Shown here: piece after piece, positions 1-10,269 of the stretch | Layout of the letters: every line of letters begins with the position of its first letter | How positions within the stretch are numbered: position 1 is the stretch's first letter | Translations under genes and position numbers: made by a program | Notes under the pieces: generated by a model | What the model was told of the DNA's origin: nothing | What the model saw: the letters and a program-made list of their open reading frames with translations, nothing else | Database searches by the model: none | From: Caulobacter sp. NIBR1757 | Lineage (GTDB): Bacteria > Pseudomonadota > Alphaproteobacteria > Caulobacterales > Caulobacteraceae | Assembly: GCF_027912495.1 (NCBI RefSeq) | Contig: NZ_CP115463.1 | Location: forward strand, 3,484,501-3,548,500 | DNA: 64,000 bases | Direction of reading: 5' to 3'

Positions 1-1755
1 GATGCCCCAGAGCCAGTTGGCGCCGGCGTCGCCGGTCAGGGTGTCGGCGAAGGTGGTGCCCGAGACGTGCTCGATGCTGATGAAGGTGTCCAGGCCGTGG
101 CCGGTGTCCTGGGGCCCGGCGATGGTCAGATCGACGGTGGCGCCGACCTGGGCGTCGGTCGCCAGGGACAGGGCCATGCTGGCGCGGTCGAGGCCGTCGC
201 CGCCGTCGAGGATATCGTTGCCCTCGCCGCCGGAAAGGAAGTCGTGGTCGGCGCCGCCCTGGAGGATGTCGTCGCCGTCGCGGCCGCGCAGGAAGTCCTC
301 GCCCGCCCCGCCGATCAGCGTGTCGTCGCCGCCCTCGCCGATCAAGAGGTCGTCGCCGCCAAGGCCGGTCAGGACGTTATTGTTGTGGTCGCCGTCGAGG
401 GTGTCTGAAATCTGGGACCCGATGACGTTCTCGACGCCGGTGATGAAGTCGAAGCCGCCATCGCCCTGGCTGCGGTTCTGGTTCTCGGGCCGCAGCAGAT
501 AGACGCCGACGCCGATGCCGTTCGCCACCGAGATGTCCTCGTAGGACACGGTGTCGATGCCGGCGCCGCCGGTGATGGTGTCGTTGCCGAGGCCGCCGAG
601 CAGCAGGTCGTCGCCGCCGCCGCCGCTGAGGGTGTCATTGCCGGCCCCGCCGCGCAGGGTGTCATTGCCGCTGTAGGTCGGGTTGTTGAAGAAGGTGGCG
701 ATGTCGTCGATCGTGGTGATCGGGCCCGACCCGCCCTGGCTGCTGGTCATCCGGATGGCGCCGTCGCCGAGCAGGATGTCATTGCCGTCGCCGCCGTCGA
801 GCACGTCGGCGCCGCTGTTGCCGGCCAGCACGTTGCCGCCGCCATCGCCGGTCAGGGTGTCATTGAAGGCCGAGCCGGACAGGTTCTCGATCTCGGTCAG
901 GGTGACCGTGCCGCCCGAGGTCGCCTGGGCCACGCCCTGCAGCAGCAGGGAGGCGACGATGCCGCTGGTGAAGTCGTTGTTGCTGAAGAAGGTGGCGGTA
1001 TCGACGCCATTGCCGCCGATCAGGACGTTGGCGCCGGTCGAGCCGGTTTCCAGCAGGTCATCGCCGTCGCGGCCGTTCAGCGTATCGCCGCCGCCGACGC
1101 CCCAGATCCAGTTGGCGCCGCTGTCGCCGTAGAGGGTGTCCGCGAAGGTGGTGCCCGAGACGTGCTCGATGCTGACCAGGGTGTCCATGCCGTGGCCGGT
1201 GTCCTGGGCCACGCCCTGGATGGCCAGGTCGACGGTGGCGCCGGACTGGATGTCGGTCTGCAGGCTGATGCCCATGGAGACGCGGTCGAAGCCGTCGCCG
1301 CCGTCCATCAGGTCGTTACCTTCGCCGCCCGAGAAGAAGTCGTTGTCGGCGCCGCCATAGGCGATGTCATTGCCGTCGCGGCCGCGCAGGAAGTCCTCGC
1401 CGGCGCCGCCGATCAGGGTATCGTCGCCACCCTCGCCGATCAGCAGGTCGTCGCCGCCCAGGCCGGTCAGGACGTTGTTGTTGTTGTCGCCATCGAGGGT
1501 ATCGGAGATCTGGGAGCCGATGACGTTCTCGACGCCGGTGATGAAGTCGAAGCCGCCATCGCCCTGGCTGCGGTTCTGGTTCTCGGGCCGCAGGAGGTAG
1601 ACGCCGACCCCGATGCCGTTCACGACCGAGATGTCCTCGTAGGAGACGGTGTCGGTCCCCTCGCCGCCGGCGATGGTGTCGTTGCCGAGGCCGCCGAGCA
1701 GGATGTCGTCGCCGGCGCCGCCTTCGAGGGTGTCGGTTCCGTCGCCGCCTTCGAG
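1..1755. repeat. about 1.1 kb internal tandem duplication inside the RTX gene
   Basis: The sequence from 1 to about 655 reappears from 1096 to about 1755 with only scattered substitutions. The offset is 1095 bases near the left and 1098 near position 411/1509, so one codon was gained or lost. The offset is a multiple of three and keeps the frame. The stretch around 411-450 and its partner at 1509-1548 differ at a single base over about 40. Confidence 0.85.
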
Positions 1756-1872
1756 GCGGTCGTTGCCATCAAGACCCTGCAGGACGTCGTTGTCGCCCAG
1801 GCCGGTGATGACGTCATCACCCGCAGTGCCGGGCAGGGTGTTCGGGCCGGTGTCGCCGACGATATCAGCCAT
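1..1872 (-). CDS. RTX calcium-binding repeat protein (C-terminus beyond window)
   Basis: The reading frame begins at an ATG at 1872 ([18 protein letters not shown]) and stays open to the left edge, so 624 codons are visible and the C-terminus is missing. It is built almost entirely of glycine/aspartate nonapeptides of the GGxGxDxLx type (for example [15 protein letters not shown]), the parallel beta-roll that folds on binding calcium outside the cell. RTX proteins usually leave by a type I system that reads a C-terminal signal, which here would lie outside the window. A block of about 365 residues occurs twice in tandem, including the segment [16 protein letters not shown] and the segment [17 protein letters not shown]. 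No catalytic domain is visible. The family call is firm; the function (adhesin, surface layer, protease or other) cannot be told. Confidence 0.85.
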   Translation of the reverse strand, partial: MADIVGDTGPNTLPGTAGDDVITGLGDNDVLQGLDGNDRLEGGDGTDTLEGGAGDDILLGGLGNDTIAGGEGTDTVSYEDISVVNGIGVGVYLLRPENQNRSQGDGGFDFITGVENVIGSQISDTLDGDNNNNVLTGLGGDDLLIGEGGDDTLIGGAGEDFLRGRDGNDIAYGGADNDFFSGGEGNDLMDGGDGFDRVSMGISLQTDIQSGATVDLAIQGVAQDTGHGMDTLVSIEHVSGTTFADTLYGDSGANWIWGVGGGDTLNGRDGDDLLETGSTGANVLIGGNGVDTATFFSNNDFTSGIVASLLLQGVAQATSGGTVTLTEIENLSGSAFNDTLTGDGGGNVLAGNSGADVLDGGDGNDILLGDGAIRMTSSQGGSGPITTIDDIATFFNNPTYSGNDTLRGGAGNDTLSGGGGDDLLLGGLGNDTITGGAGIDTVSYEDISVANGIGVGVYLLRPENQNRSQGDGGFDFITGVENVIGSQISDTLDGDHNNNVLTGLGGDDLLIGEGGDDTLIGGAGEDFLRGRDGDDILQGGADHDFLSGGEGNDILDGGDGLDRASMALSLATDAQVGATVDLTIAGPQDTGHGLDTFISIEHVSGTTFADTLTGDAGANWLWGI

Positions 1873-2218
1873 GATGTAGTACCCCCAAAAATTCGGACCA
1901 GAAGCGCTAGAGCATTCCAGGCGGCGTCGGCAGTGGAAAAAACAGAACTGTCTTTGCCGCGACCTGACGCCAGCCCCCCCGACGCAAGCGCGCGATCCTA
2001 GTCAGCGACAGGCAACGGCAAAGGGGGCGCGCCCATCAGGCGAACCGTCATTCGCCCTGTTGGTCGGCGATGCGGGCCAAAAGCCGCTGTTTCAGGAGCC
2101 TCCGTCCGGGATCGGCCCGAACGGTGCGACAATCCGCCACGTCTCCTTAATCATCCGCGGCGCCCGTCTCAGCTGCAAAGCCCGACAGCACAAGGGGTTG
2201 CGGGGGTTCGGGCCGCGG
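1873..2218. other. 346-base intergenic region between two RTX genes
   Basis: It separates the start of the left RTX gene (minus strand, 1872) from the stop of the next minus-strand gene (2219). It should hold the promoter of the former and the 3' end of the latter. A GGGGG run about 9 bases before the 1872 ATG can serve as ribosome binding site. I see no convincing terminator hairpin with a T run, and no conserved coding frame. Confidence 0.5.
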
Positions 2219-4579
2219 TTACAGCAGCCAGTCGCCGCTCTCAGCCGTCGCGTCGCCGTTGATCTTCATCTGGTAGTCGGCGCGGCCGTCGCCGTTGATA
2301 TCCAGCCGCAGGGTCGTGATCCCCCCGGCGAACGTCAGGGTCATCTCGCCGGCGTGCTTGCCGAAGGATGAGACCAGGCTCAACGTTCCGACATAGGCGC
2401 CCGACAGGTCGAGGCGGTCGCCCTCGGCGGCGCTGAAATCATAGACCTGGTCGGTCTCCAGCACCGGACCGAAGGCGTGGGCGACGACGAAGCTGTCCGC
2501 GCCCGTGCCACCCCGGAGCAGGTCGTTGCCGAGGCCGCCGAGGATGACGTCATCGCCATCCTGGCCGTTGATCGTGTCGACGCCGGCCCCGCCATCGAGC
2601 CGGTTGGCGCCGGCATTGCCCTGCAGGTTGTTGGCTTCGCCGTTGCCGTAGCCGTCGATGTCGGCGGCGCCCTGCAGCTCGAGCCCCTCGAAGTTGGCGC
2701 CGAGCACCCAGCCGCCCTGCTCGGTGCGGACGATGTCGTAGCCTTCGCCGACGCTTTCCGTAGCGGTGTCCCCGGCTCCGATCAGGTAGACGTCGTTGCC
2801 GAGCCCGCCGGACAGGCTGTCCGCCCCTGCCCCGCCGTCGAGGACATCGTTGCCGGTCCCGCCGGTGAGGATGTCGATGCCGGCCCCGCCGTCGAGACGG
2901 TCATTGCCGTCGCCCCCGGTCAGTTGGTCGGCCCCATTGCCGCCGAACAGCTTGTCGCCATCGGCGCCGCCGTCGAGTTGATCGTCGCCATCGCCGCCTT
3001 CGAGGATGTCGCCGCCGGTCCCGCCGAACAGCCGGTCGGCGCCGGCAAGCCCGCGCAGGACGTCGCCGAAGTCGAGGCCATAGAGCTGGTCGTCGGCGCT
3101 GGCCCCGGTCAGGGCGTCGTTGCCGGGCGTGCCGATGCGCGTCAGGTCCGCCTGGATGCCGTAGACGATGTAGGTGATGTTGCCGGGTCCGAAGTCGGCC
3201 ATCGCCAGGGCGATATCGTCGATACCGTCGCCGTTGACGTCCCCGACCGCCGTGGCGCCGGCTCCAAGCCGGATGGTGGAGGGCGCGCCCTGGATCATCA
3301 GGCCGTTCTGACCGTCCAGGTCGGCCGTGGACAGCACGGGGGCGAAGGCGCCGCCGTGACCGAAGATGATGTAGGCCCCCCCGTTCGCGCCGGCGAGCGG
3401 CGCGCCGATCAGGAGGTCGCCGAAGCCGTCATTGTTGAAATCGCCAGCGCTGCCCAGGTTGACGCCGATACGGTCGGAGTCCTCGCCGTCAATCCGGAAC
3501 CCGTTGGTTCCGTCGAGAGCGGTGGTGGACAGGGCGCCTGATGGTCCGGAGGCGGAGCCGAAGATCACATAGACCGAGCCCGCCACGTTACCGCCGAAGC
3601 TGCTCTGCAGAGAGGTGATGGCGAAATCGTCCAGGCCGTCACCGTTGATATCTCCGATCCCCGCAACCTCCTGGCCGAAGAACCGGTCCGACCCCGTGGG
3701 CAGGATGGCGAAGCCCTGGGCCGGCGACAGATTGCCCAGATCGATGGGGCCGGTGACGCCCGGGGCGCGGCCGTAGACCAGCCAGGCATGACCGACGCCG
3801 CCAAAGGGCGAGCCGATGACGAAGTCCTGCAGGCCGTCGCCGTTGACGTCGCCGGCGGCGGCGGCATCGCTCATGAACTGGAACAGGTCGGCGCCGAGGA
3901 TTTCGAACCCGCGACCGGCCGCGACGAGACTGTCGACGTCGGAGAAGGCCAGCGAGGCCGGCCCGCCGAAGATTACATAGGCCGAGCCGGCCCCGTCCGC
4001 GCCGTGGTCGGTGTAGCGGGCGGTAACAATGACATCGCCAAAGCCGTCGCCGTTGATATCGCCCAACGGGTTGACCGACCGTCCCAGCTTGTCCCCGCCG
4101 GCGCCGCCGATCTCGACGCCTTGCCCGGCGGTAAGGCCTGACAGTGAAAGGCTGGCGGCGAAACCCCCGTCGTCCCGGCCATAGACGACATAGATGGCGC
4201 CGGAATTGTAGCCGTTCGTATCGGCGTTGTAGGCGCCGAGGACCAGATCATCGATGCCATCGCCGTTGACGTCCCGCACGCCCGCCGCGCCGTAGCCGAG
4301 CCGGTCGCCGCCGGCCTCGCCGAGGATGACGAAGCCGTTGTCGCCATCAAGGGTCGACAGGTCGACAGGCTGGGAAAATCCCGCCGCCTTGCCGAACACC
4401 ACATAGGCCGCGCCTGCGGAGCCGTTGGCGGAGTAGGCCCCCAGCACATAGTCCAGGATGCCATCCCCGTTGAGATCGACGGTGGTCATCTGGTTGATCC
4501 GGGCCGGGCCCGTGGCGATCTGCTGGCCGGTGGCGGCGGTCAGTTCGGAAACCTGGATCGTGGCGGGCAGAGCGGGCAT
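2219..4579 (-). CDS. FG-GAP / RTX fusion protein, paralogue 1
   Basis: A 786-residue predicted secreted protein. Residues 1 to about 480 hold a series of FG-GAP (integrin alpha N-terminal) repeats, each with a DxNxDGxxD calcium loop ([27 protein letters not shown]) followed by a GxxYVVFG strand, predicting a beta-propeller. About residues 490-660 are RTX nonapeptides (GGDGDDQLDGGADGDKLFGG). The last ~110 residues end in [19 protein letters not shown], nearly identical to the neighbour's C-terminus, and probably hold the type I secretion signal. There is no Sec signal peptide at the start, which fits type I export. The gene lies 42 bases downstream of its paralogue on the same strand, so the two may be co-transcribed. 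Binding partner unknown; adhesion is an inference from the fold. Confidence 0.85.
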   Translation of the reverse strand: MPALPATIQVSELTAATGQQIATGPARINQMTTVDLNGDGILDYVLGAYSANGSAGAAYVVFGKAAGFSQPVDLSTLDGDNGFVILGEAGGDRLGYGAAGVRDVNGDGIDDLVLGAYNADTNGYNSGAIYVVYGRDDGGFAASLSLSGLTAGQGVEIGGAGGDKLGRSVNPLGDINGDGFGDVIVTARYTDHGADGAGSAYVIFGGPASLAFSDVDSLVAAGRGFEILGADLFQFMSDAAAAGDVNGDGLQDFVIGSPFGGVGHAWLVYGRAPGVTGPIDLGNLSPAQGFAILPTGSDRFFGQEVAGIGDINGDGLDDFAITSLQSSFGGNVAGSVYVIFGSASGPSGALSTTALDGTNGFRIDGEDSDRIGVNLGSAGDFNNDGFGDLLIGAPLAGANGGAYIIFGHGGAFAPVLSTADLDGQNGLMIQGAPSTIRLGAGATAVGDVNGDGIDDIALAMADFGPGNITYIVYGIQADLTRIGTPGNDALTGASADDQLYGLDFGDVLRGLAGADRLFGGTGGDILEGGDGDDQLDGGADGDKLFGGNGADQLTGGDGNDRLDGGAGIDILTGGTGNDVLDGGAGADSLSGGLGNDVYLIGAGDTATESVGEGYDIVRTEQGGWVLGANFEGLELQGAADIDGYGNGEANNLQGNAGANRLDGGAGVDTINGQDGDDVILGGLGNDLLRGGTGADSFVVAHAFGPVLETDQVYDFSAAEGDRLDLSGAYVGTLSLVSSFGKHAGEMTLTFAGGITTLRLDINGDGRADYQMKINGDATAESGDWLL

Positions 4580-4621
4580 GGGGAGGTCTCTCAGGGGTGC
4601 GGGACGGCGGCGAGCGAGGGG

Positions 4622-7081
4622 CTACAGAAGCCAGTCGCCGCTCTCGGCCGTGACGTCGCCGTTGATCTTCATCTGGTAGTCGGCCTTGCCGTCGCCGTTC
4701 AGGTCCAGGCGCAGGGTGGTGAGGCCGCCGGAGAAGGTCAGGGTCATTTCGCCGGCGTGCTTGCCGAAGCTGGAGACCAGGGCGAGGGTCCCGGCGTAAG
4801 CGCCCGACAGGTCGAGGCTGTCGCCCTCGGCGGCGCTGAAGTCGTAGACCTGATCGGTTTCAAGCACGCCGGTAGCGCTGTGGGCGACGCGGAAGATGTC
4901 GGCCCCCAGGCCGCCGCGCAGCAGGTCGTTGCCGAGGCCGCCGATGATGATGTCATCGCCATCGCCGCCGTTGATCGTATCGACGCCCAAACCGCCGTCC
5001 AGCCGGTTGTCGCCGCTGTTGCCCTGCAGGTTGTTGGCCAGCCCGTTACCGGTCCCGTCGATGTTTGCCGCCCCTTCCATCTGGAGGGCCTCCACATTGG
5101 CGGTCAGGGTGTAGGTTTCGCTGGCTCGGGCGATGTCGTAGCCCGCGTTCGCCTGCTCGGTCACCGTGTCGTCCAGGCCGACAATGTAGATGTCGTTGCC
5201 CGCGCCACCGGAAAGGCTGTCGCGCACCGTGTCGGCGCCGCCGTCGAGGTAGTCGTTGCCCTCGCCGCCCGTGAGGCCGTCTATACCGGCGCCGCCGTCC
5301 AGCCGGTCGTTGCCTTCGTCGCCGACCAGGATGTCGTTTCCGGCGCCGCCGAACAGCTTGTCCGCACCTTCGCCACCGGTCAGGGTGTCCGGGTCGTCCT
5401 CTCCATAGATGACGTCTCCGCCATTTCCGCCGAAGACGAGGTCGTTGCCGGCGCCGCCGTAGATCAGGTCGCCGTTGTCTTCGCCATACAGGACGTCCCG
5501 AGCGTCGCCGCCGAGGAGGGTGTCGCGGCCGGCGCCGCCGTGCAGGACGTCAAAGCCCCCGCCGCCGCTGAGGTAGTCATCGCCGGCGCCGCCCGAGTAG
5601 TTGTCGGGGCCGTCCGTCCCGATCCAGGTGATCGACGAGGCGACGCCGTAGACAATGTAGGCGGCGCCACTTCGCACACCGTCCACCGTTGCGCCCGGCG
5701 CGCCGATGAGCAGGTCGTCTATGCCGTCGCCGTTGACGTCGCCGGCGCCGGCGACCGAGTAGCCGCTGTAGTCGTCTGTCCTTGCGCCGTTGATGCGGAA
5801 ACCGTTGCTCCCGTCCAGGCTGGAGAGAGCCAGGCTGGTCCCAAATCCGCCGGTGCGCCCGTAGACGACATAGCTGGAGCCGGAATTGGCGCCGTTGGCG
5901 GCCTCCTTGGCCGCGCTGACGATAAGGTCGCCGATCCCGTCGCCATTGACATCGCCCGCCGAGGCGACCTTGGTCAGGTTGATGCCATGGGTGAGCGAGA
6001 AGCCGTTGCTGCCGTTCAGGTCGGCCAGGTTCAGGTTGGCGGCGAACCCGCCGGAATGCCCGAAGACGATATAGGCGGTTTTGCCGGCCAAGGCGACGAC
6101 GGCCACATCATCGAAGCCGTCGTTGTTGAGGTCCCCCGCCGAGGATACGGACCAGCCGGTCGCGTCCCTGGCGGCGACGCCGGTGAGGCGAAAGCCGTTC
6201 GTCCCGTCCAGCGCGTGAAGGTCGGTGCTGGCGCTGAAGGCGCCCGTGTGGCCGAACACGACGAAGGCCGAGCCGGGCTGTGGATTGGCCTCATTCGGCG
6301 CGCCGATGATCAGGTCGTCGATACCATCGCCATTGACGTCGCCAGCGCTGGCGACCGAGGCGCCGCTGATCTCCTGCATCGTTGCGCCAACGAGCCGAAA
6401 GCCATTGGTCCCGTCGAGCGCCGACAGATTGAAGCTGGCGCCGATCGGGGTCGACTGGCCGAAGATCACATAGGTGGCGCCGGCGTTGCTCGCGTTCACG
6501 TCGGCGTCACGGATGCCGAGGATGAGATCGTCCAGGCCATCGCCGTTGATGTCGCCCGCCGACACGGCCTTGGCCGTGTCCGTTGCCCCCTCCGCGATCA
6601 CCCGAAATCCGTTCGTCCCGTTCAGGGTCGTCAGGTCGATACTGGCCGGAAAGCCCGCGGCGCCGCCGAAGACAACGAAGGTCGGGCCGGCCGGGGGGCC
6701 GAATCCCTGCCGGGCCCCGACAACCAGGTCGGCGAAGCCGTCTCCATTGAAGTCGCCCGCCGAGGAGACCGCAAAGCCGCTCCAGTTGTTGGCCGCCCCG
6801 CCGCTGAGCCGGAAGCCGTTTGTCCCGTCGAGGGCCGACAGGCTCAAGCTGGCGCCGGGGGACGCCCGGTCGCCGAAGATCACATAGCTGGCCCCGGAGT
6901 AGTTTCCCTGCGGATCGGCGCGCGGGGCGCCAATGATGAAGTCGTCGATGCCGTCGCCGTTCACGTCGCCGGCCGAGGCGACCGAGTAACCGGCGAAGTC
7001 GATGCTGGCGACGCCGACGAGGCGGTAGCCGTTGGACCCATCGAGGGCGGACAATTCGACGACAGCGGGAAATCCGGACAT
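4622..7081 (-). CDS. FG-GAP / RTX fusion protein, paralogue 2
   Basis: An 819-residue protein with the same plan as its downstream neighbour. FG-GAP repeats fill residues 1 to about 475 ([20 protein letters not shown], then [15 protein letters not shown] units). RTX repeats follow at about 490-700 ([19 protein letters not shown]), then a conserved tail ending TAESGDWLL. The repeated phrase [13 protein letters not shown] marks each propeller blade. The ATG at 7081 has AGGA about 9 bases upstream. It is divergent from a Crp/Fnr-like regulator across 152 bases, which suggests, but does not show, local control. The two paralogues probably arose by tandem duplication. No T1SS ABC transporter or membrane-fusion gene is in the window. 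Confidence 0.86.
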   Translation of the reverse strand: MSGFPAVVELSALDGSNGYRLVGVASIDFAGYSVASAGDVNGDGIDDFIIGAPRADPQGNYSGASYVIFGDRASPGASLSLSALDGTNGFRLSGGAANNWSGFAVSSAGDFNGDGFADLVVGARQGFGPPAGPTFVVFGGAAGFPASIDLTTLNGTNGFRVIAEGATDTAKAVSAGDINGDGLDDLILGIRDADVNASNAGATYVIFGQSTPIGASFNLSALDGTNGFRLVGATMQEISGASVASAGDVNGDGIDDLIIGAPNEANPQPGSAFVVFGHTGAFSASTDLHALDGTNGFRLTGVAARDATGWSVSSAGDLNNDGFDDVAVVALAGKTAYIVFGHSGGFAANLNLADLNGSNGFSLTHGINLTKVASAGDVNGDGIGDLIVSAAKEAANGANSGSSYVVYGRTGGFGTSLALSSLDGSNGFRINGARTDDYSGYSVAGAGDVNGDGIDDLLIGAPGATVDGVRSGAAYIVYGVASSITWIGTDGPDNYSGGAGDDYLSGGGGFDVLHGGAGRDTLLGGDARDVLYGEDNGDLIYGGAGNDLVFGGNGGDVIYGEDDPDTLTGGEGADKLFGGAGNDILVGDEGNDRLDGGAGIDGLTGGEGNDYLDGGADTVRDSLSGGAGNDIYIVGLDDTVTEQANAGYDIARASETYTLTANVEALQMEGAANIDGTGNGLANNLQGNSGDNRLDGGLGVDTINGGDGDDIIIGGLGNDLLRGGLGADIFRVAHSATGVLETDQVYDFSAAEGDSLDLSGAYAGTLALVSSFGKHAGEMTLTFSGGLTTLRLDLNGDGKADYQMKINGDVTAESGDWLL

Positions 7082-7233
7082 GGACGAGAATCCTGGTTCG
7101 CGGCCGACACGCCGCCGCGAACAGGAGAGCAGATCGCTGGCTTGGAGATTTTGTCTGTAGACACGATCTGGGTGGTTTTTCGCTGGCGGGCGGACTCCCC
7201 GATCTGGTTAACTAGGGAAAGTAGGCGTCGGGG

Positions 7234-8001
7234 ATGGTGATGTTGGACGGACAGGGGCGGCGAGAGGTCACGGCCGCCGATCTTCGCAAGGCCGCGCCGC
7301 TATCCTTCTGGAGCGAGGCGGCGCTGGAGCGGCTGGCGGCGGCCAGCACCCTGGGCTGGCATGACGCTGACGCCGTGCTGGCCCGGGCCCATGAGCCGGC
7401 GACGGAGATGTGGATCGTCGTCGAGGGCTGCCTGGAGGCGGCGATGTTCACCGCCGACGGCGAGCGCTACCTCGCCGACCTGATGACCCCGCCACAGGTG
7501 GTGGGGCTGGTGCCGGTGATCGACGACCGGGGCGTGCTGTTCGACACCATCGTGCGGGTGCGGTCCCTGCTGATCCGCGTGCCGGCGGCGGCGATGCGGG
7601 CCGAGATGGACGCCGATCCGGCCATTGTGCGGGGGATGCTGGGCCTGATCTGCTTCCGGGCGCGGATGGAGCATGACCGGTCGATGATCAATGTCGTCGA
7701 CAGCCACAGCGCCCGGGTGGCCAAGGCGATCACCTATCTGGGGCGCCGGGCGCAGCTGCTGGACGGCGCCGAGACGCCGGTGCCGGCGCCGGTGACCTAT
7801 GAGGACATCTCCGACTTCCTGGGCCTGTCGCAGTCGGCGGTGGTGCGGGTGGTGCGCGACCTGATCGCGGCCCGGGCGGTGAAGAAGCAGTACCGCGGCC
7901 TGATCATCGCCGATCCCGCCGCCCTGATGCGCTTCGTCGAGGCGGTCAGCCCGATCCATGCCAACGCCCGGGCCTATCTGGCCCTGTTGCCGAGGGGGTA
8001 G
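7234..8001 (+). CDS. Crp/Fnr-family transcriptional regulator
   Basis: A 255-residue protein. An N-terminal cyclic-nucleotide-binding-like beta-roll spans about residues 20-140 (ATEMWIVVEGCLEAAMFTAD), a long dimer helix follows (MINVVDSHSARVAKAITYLG), and a C-terminal winged helix-turn-helix lies at about 185-235 (TYEDISDFLGLSQSAVVRVV). The phosphate-binding RxS/T cassette of true cAMP receptors is not obvious, and no Fnr-type cysteine cluster is present, so the effector is unknown. It is transcribed away from the two FG-GAP/RTX genes and shares their upstream region; regulation of that cluster is plausible but inferred. The ATG at 7234 is followed by GTG and ATG codons in frame, so the exact start may be two codons later. 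Confidence 0.85.
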   Translation: MVMLDGQGRREVTAADLRKAAPLSFWSEAALERLAAASTLGWHDADAVLARAHEPATEMWIVVEGCLEAAMFTADGERYLADLMTPPQVVGLVPVIDDRGVLFDTIVRVRSLLIRVPAAAMRAEMDADPAIVRGMLGLICFRARMEHDRSMINVVDSHSARVAKAITYLGRRAQLLDGAETPVPAPVTYEDISDFLGLSQSAVVRVVRDLIAARAVKKQYRGLIIADPAALMRFVEAVSPIHANARAYLALLPRG

Positions 8002-8014
8002 GCGACCGGTTCCC

Positions 8015-8062
8015 CCTCACCGCTGTCATCCTCCGACCGCCCGCAGAGCGGATCGGGGGACC
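8015..8062. repeat. REP-like palindrome, left copy
   Basis: This 48-base stretch is an imperfect palindrome (CTCCGACC...GGATCGGGGG). Its reverse complement occurs at 10508-10552 with few differences, and the shared outer part CCTCACCGCTGTCATCCTCC is exact. The pair brackets the IS110 element. Confidence 0.7.
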
Positions 8063-8183
8063 AAGCTGTCTGCGTGAAAACGGCCAGGAGTCTTTCCAGA
8101 GCCGCCTTGATGGGGTGGACGACCCCCGGCGGCATCGGTGTGCCAAGATGGGTTGTCTGAACTCATCTCAAGGAGGGCCGTCC

Positions 8184-9227
8184 GTGGAGCATCCTACGCG
8201 CATATTCATCGATACGTCCAAGCAGCTGTTTCAGCTGCACGGTGTGGACGCAGGCGAGAAGGTCGTCATTCGCCGGCAACTTCGGCGGCGGGAGATGATC
8301 CCGTTCTTCACCAGGCTGGCGCCGACGGTGATCGGACTGGAAGCCTGTGGAGGTTCACACCACTGGGCGCGGGAGCTGGCGGGGCTTGGCCATCAGGTGA
8401 TGCTGCTGCCGGCCCAGTATGTGAAGGCCTATCTGAAGCGAGGCAAGAACGACGGTCGCGACGCCGAGGCCGGCTGCGAAGCGATGAGCCGGCCGACGAT
8501 GAGGCCGGTGCCGGTCAAGACGGTTCAGGAGCAGGCGGTGCTGATGCTGCTGGCGACGCGGGACCGACTGGTGCGAAGCCGCACCCAGCTGACCAACGCC
8601 ATTCGCGGCCATGCCGCCGAGTTCGGGCTGATCGCTCCGACCGGGCTGGACAAGATCGAGCCGCTGCTGGAGCGCGTCGCCGCCGACCAGGCTTTGCCCG
8701 ACCTGGCCCGGGACCTGTTCGCGGGTCTTGGCCGCCAGCTCCTCGCCCTGCAGGCGCAGATCGTCGAGATCGACGCCCGGATGGCGGCGCATCATCGGGC
8801 CGATCAGACCAGCCGCCGGCTGGCCAGGATCCCCAGCGTCGGGATCGTCGGCGCGGTCATGCTCGCCGCCAAGACCCCGGACCCCAAGGCCTTCCGCTCA
8901 GCGCGCGACTTCGCCGCCTGGCTGGGCCTCACGCCCAAGGACCATTCCACTGCCGGCAAGACCCGCCTTGGCGGCATCACCCGGGCCGGCGACGAGGCGC
9001 TTCGAGCCGTCCTGGTCTGCGGGGCCATGGCGGTGATCCAGAACGCCAAAGCGGGTCGAGGACAGCCGTGGCCATGGCTCAATCGGCTATTGGCCACAAA
9101 GCCGACCAAGCAGGTCGCCGTCGCCCTCGCCAACAAGACCGCCCGCATCGCCTGGCGCCTCATGGTCAGCGGACAGGACTACGATCCCTCTCGCCGCCTC
9201 GCCGCGCCTTCCCAACAACCTGCCTAG
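8184..9227 (+). CDS. IS110-family transposase (DEDD recombinase)
   Basis: A 347-residue recombinase. A GTG start at 8184 is preferred because AAGGAGGG lies about 7 bases upstream and the protein then opens with the family's N-terminal RuvC-like strand (IFIDTSKQLFQLHG). Visible catalytic acids are D in FIDTSK, E in GLEACGG and the DGRDAEA motif. The C-terminal Tnp20 (IS116/IS110/IS902) domain shows IPSVGIVGAVMLAA and WLGLTPKDHSTAGKTRLGG, with the nucleophilic serine expected in that second segment. The frame is intact. Its TAG stop at 9225-9227 is where the IS630 element inserted, and the stop codon is preserved. Confidence 0.9.
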   Translation: MEHPTRIFIDTSKQLFQLHGVDAGEKVVIRRQLRRREMIPFFTRLAPTVIGLEACGGSHHWARELAGLGHQVMLLPAQYVKAYLKRGKNDGRDAEAGCEAMSRPTMRPVPVKTVQEQAVLMLLATRDRLVRSRTQLTNAIRGHAAEFGLIAPTGLDKIEPLLERVAADQALPDLARDLFAGLGRQLLALQAQIVEIDARMAAHHRADQTSRRLARIPSVGIVGAVMLAAKTPDPKAFRSARDFAAWLGLTPKDHSTAGKTRLGGITRAGDEALRAVLVCGAMAVIQNAKAGRGQPWPWLNRLLATKPTKQVAVALANKTARIAWRLMVSGQDYDPSRRLAAPSQQPA

Positions 9228-10267
9228 AGCACGTCAGGTTTTGATTGAATCGCGGATTCCGTTGATTGGCGGATCATGATTCAAGATGCGGACTGGTTGG
9301 AGGCCAGGCTGCATGGTTCGACCTTACGATCTGGATCTGCGCGAACGCGTCGTTGCTGCGGTTGTGGCTGGCGAGAGCCGGCGGTCGGCGGCGCGACGGT
9401 TCGGGGTCAGTGAGTCCGTTGCGGTGAAGTGGCTGCAGCGGGTGGCTGCGACGGGGTCGGTGAAGCCGGCGAAGATGGGCGGATATCGTCGTCCGGCGCT
9501 GGAAGGTCATAGAGACTGGGTGCTGGCGCGGATCGCCGAGAAGGCGGATGTGACGGTGCGAGGGTTGTCGGCGGAGTTGGCCGAGCGGGGCGTGAAGGCG
9601 AGCCACTACGCGGTCTGGTCGTTCTTCAAGCGCGAGGGGCTGACCTTCAAAAAAAGCCAGCACGCGGCCGAGCAGGACCGGCCGGACGTGGCTCGCAAGC
9701 GGGAGCGGTGGAAGCGCTATCAGAACCGACTTGATCCCAGCCGCCTGGTCTTCATCGACGAGACCTGGGCCAAGACCAACATGACCCGGACCCACGGCCG
9801 GTCGGCGCGAGGCCAACGGCTGGTGGCCAAGGTCCCGCACGGGCGTTGGGCCACCCTGACCTTCATCGCCGCCCTGAGATGCGACGCGGTCACCGCGCCT
9901 CTGGTCTTCGATGGACCCATCAACGGCCTGGCCTTCCTGGCCTGGGTCGAGCAGGTCCTGATCCCCACCCTCAAGCCCGGCGACGTGGTCATCCTGGACA
10001 ACCTCGGCAGCCACAAAGGCGAGGACGTGCGTAAAGCCATCCGCAAGGCCGGCGCTCATCTGCTCTTCCTGCCGCCCTACAGTCCTGACCTCAACCCCAT
10101 CGAGCAGATGTTCTCCAAGCTCAAGACCCTGCTCAAGAAGGCTGACGAACGCACCGTCGAAGGCGTCTGGCGGCGCATCGGCAGCTTGCTCGACTGCTTC
10201 AGTCCTGCAGAGTGCTCAAACTACCTTCGGCATGCCGGCTATGCGTACGAAAAAACCTGACATGCTC
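9227..10267 (+). mobile_element. complete IS630-family insertion sequence
   Basis: A 1041-base element flanked by TA dinucleotides at 9225-9226 and 10268-10269, the target duplication typical of IS630/Tc1/mariner elements. The terminal inverted repeats read GAGCACGTCAGGTTTT at the left and, reversed, GAGCATGTCAGGTTTT at the right, 15 of 16 matching. It holds one uninterrupted transposase gene. Precise excision would restore CCTGCCTAGCCGGCAGG across the junction. Confidence 0.88.
9313..10260 (+). CDS. IS630-family transposase (DDE)
   Basis: A 315-residue transposase. The ATG at 9313 is chosen because GGAGG lies 9 bases upstream and the protein starts at the conserved VRPYDLDLRERVVAAV. An N-terminal helix-turn-helix of the winged type (SRRSAARRFGVSESVAVKWL) precedes the DDE catalytic core: D in LVFIDETWAK, D in VVILDNLGSHKG, and E in LNPIEQMFSKLK after LPPYSPD. 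Many IS630 elements need a programmed frameshift to make this protein; here it is one continuous frame. All catalytic residues are present, so the element could be active. Confidence 0.92.
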   Translation: MVRPYDLDLRERVVAAVVAGESRRSAARRFGVSESVAVKWLQRVAATGSVKPAKMGGYRRPALEGHRDWVLARIAEKADVTVRGLSAELAERGVKASHYAVWSFFKREGLTFKKSQHAAEQDRPDVARKRERWKRYQNRLDPSRLVFIDETWAKTNMTRTHGRSARGQRLVAKVPHGRWATLTFIAALRCDAVTAPLVFDGPINGLAFLAWVEQVLIPTLKPGDVVILDNLGSHKGEDVRKAIRKAGAHLLFLPPYSPDLNPIEQMFSKLKTLLKKADERTVEGVWRRIGSLLDCFSPAECSNYLRHAGYAYEKT

Positions 10268-10269
10268 TA

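Noticed and set aside
1..1872. Regularly spaced repeats considered as a CRISPR array.
   Set aside because: Repeats are multiples of 27 bases coding GGxGxDxLx units in one open frame; there are no unique spacers between identical repeats.
4757..7240. Very long open frame on the plus strand opposite the FG-GAP/RTX gene.
   Set aside because: High GC and the regular Asp/Gly codons of the real gene suppress stops in the opposite frame. The translation is a low-complexity Ala/Val/Gly string with no domain, while the minus strand has clear FG-GAP and RTX repeats.
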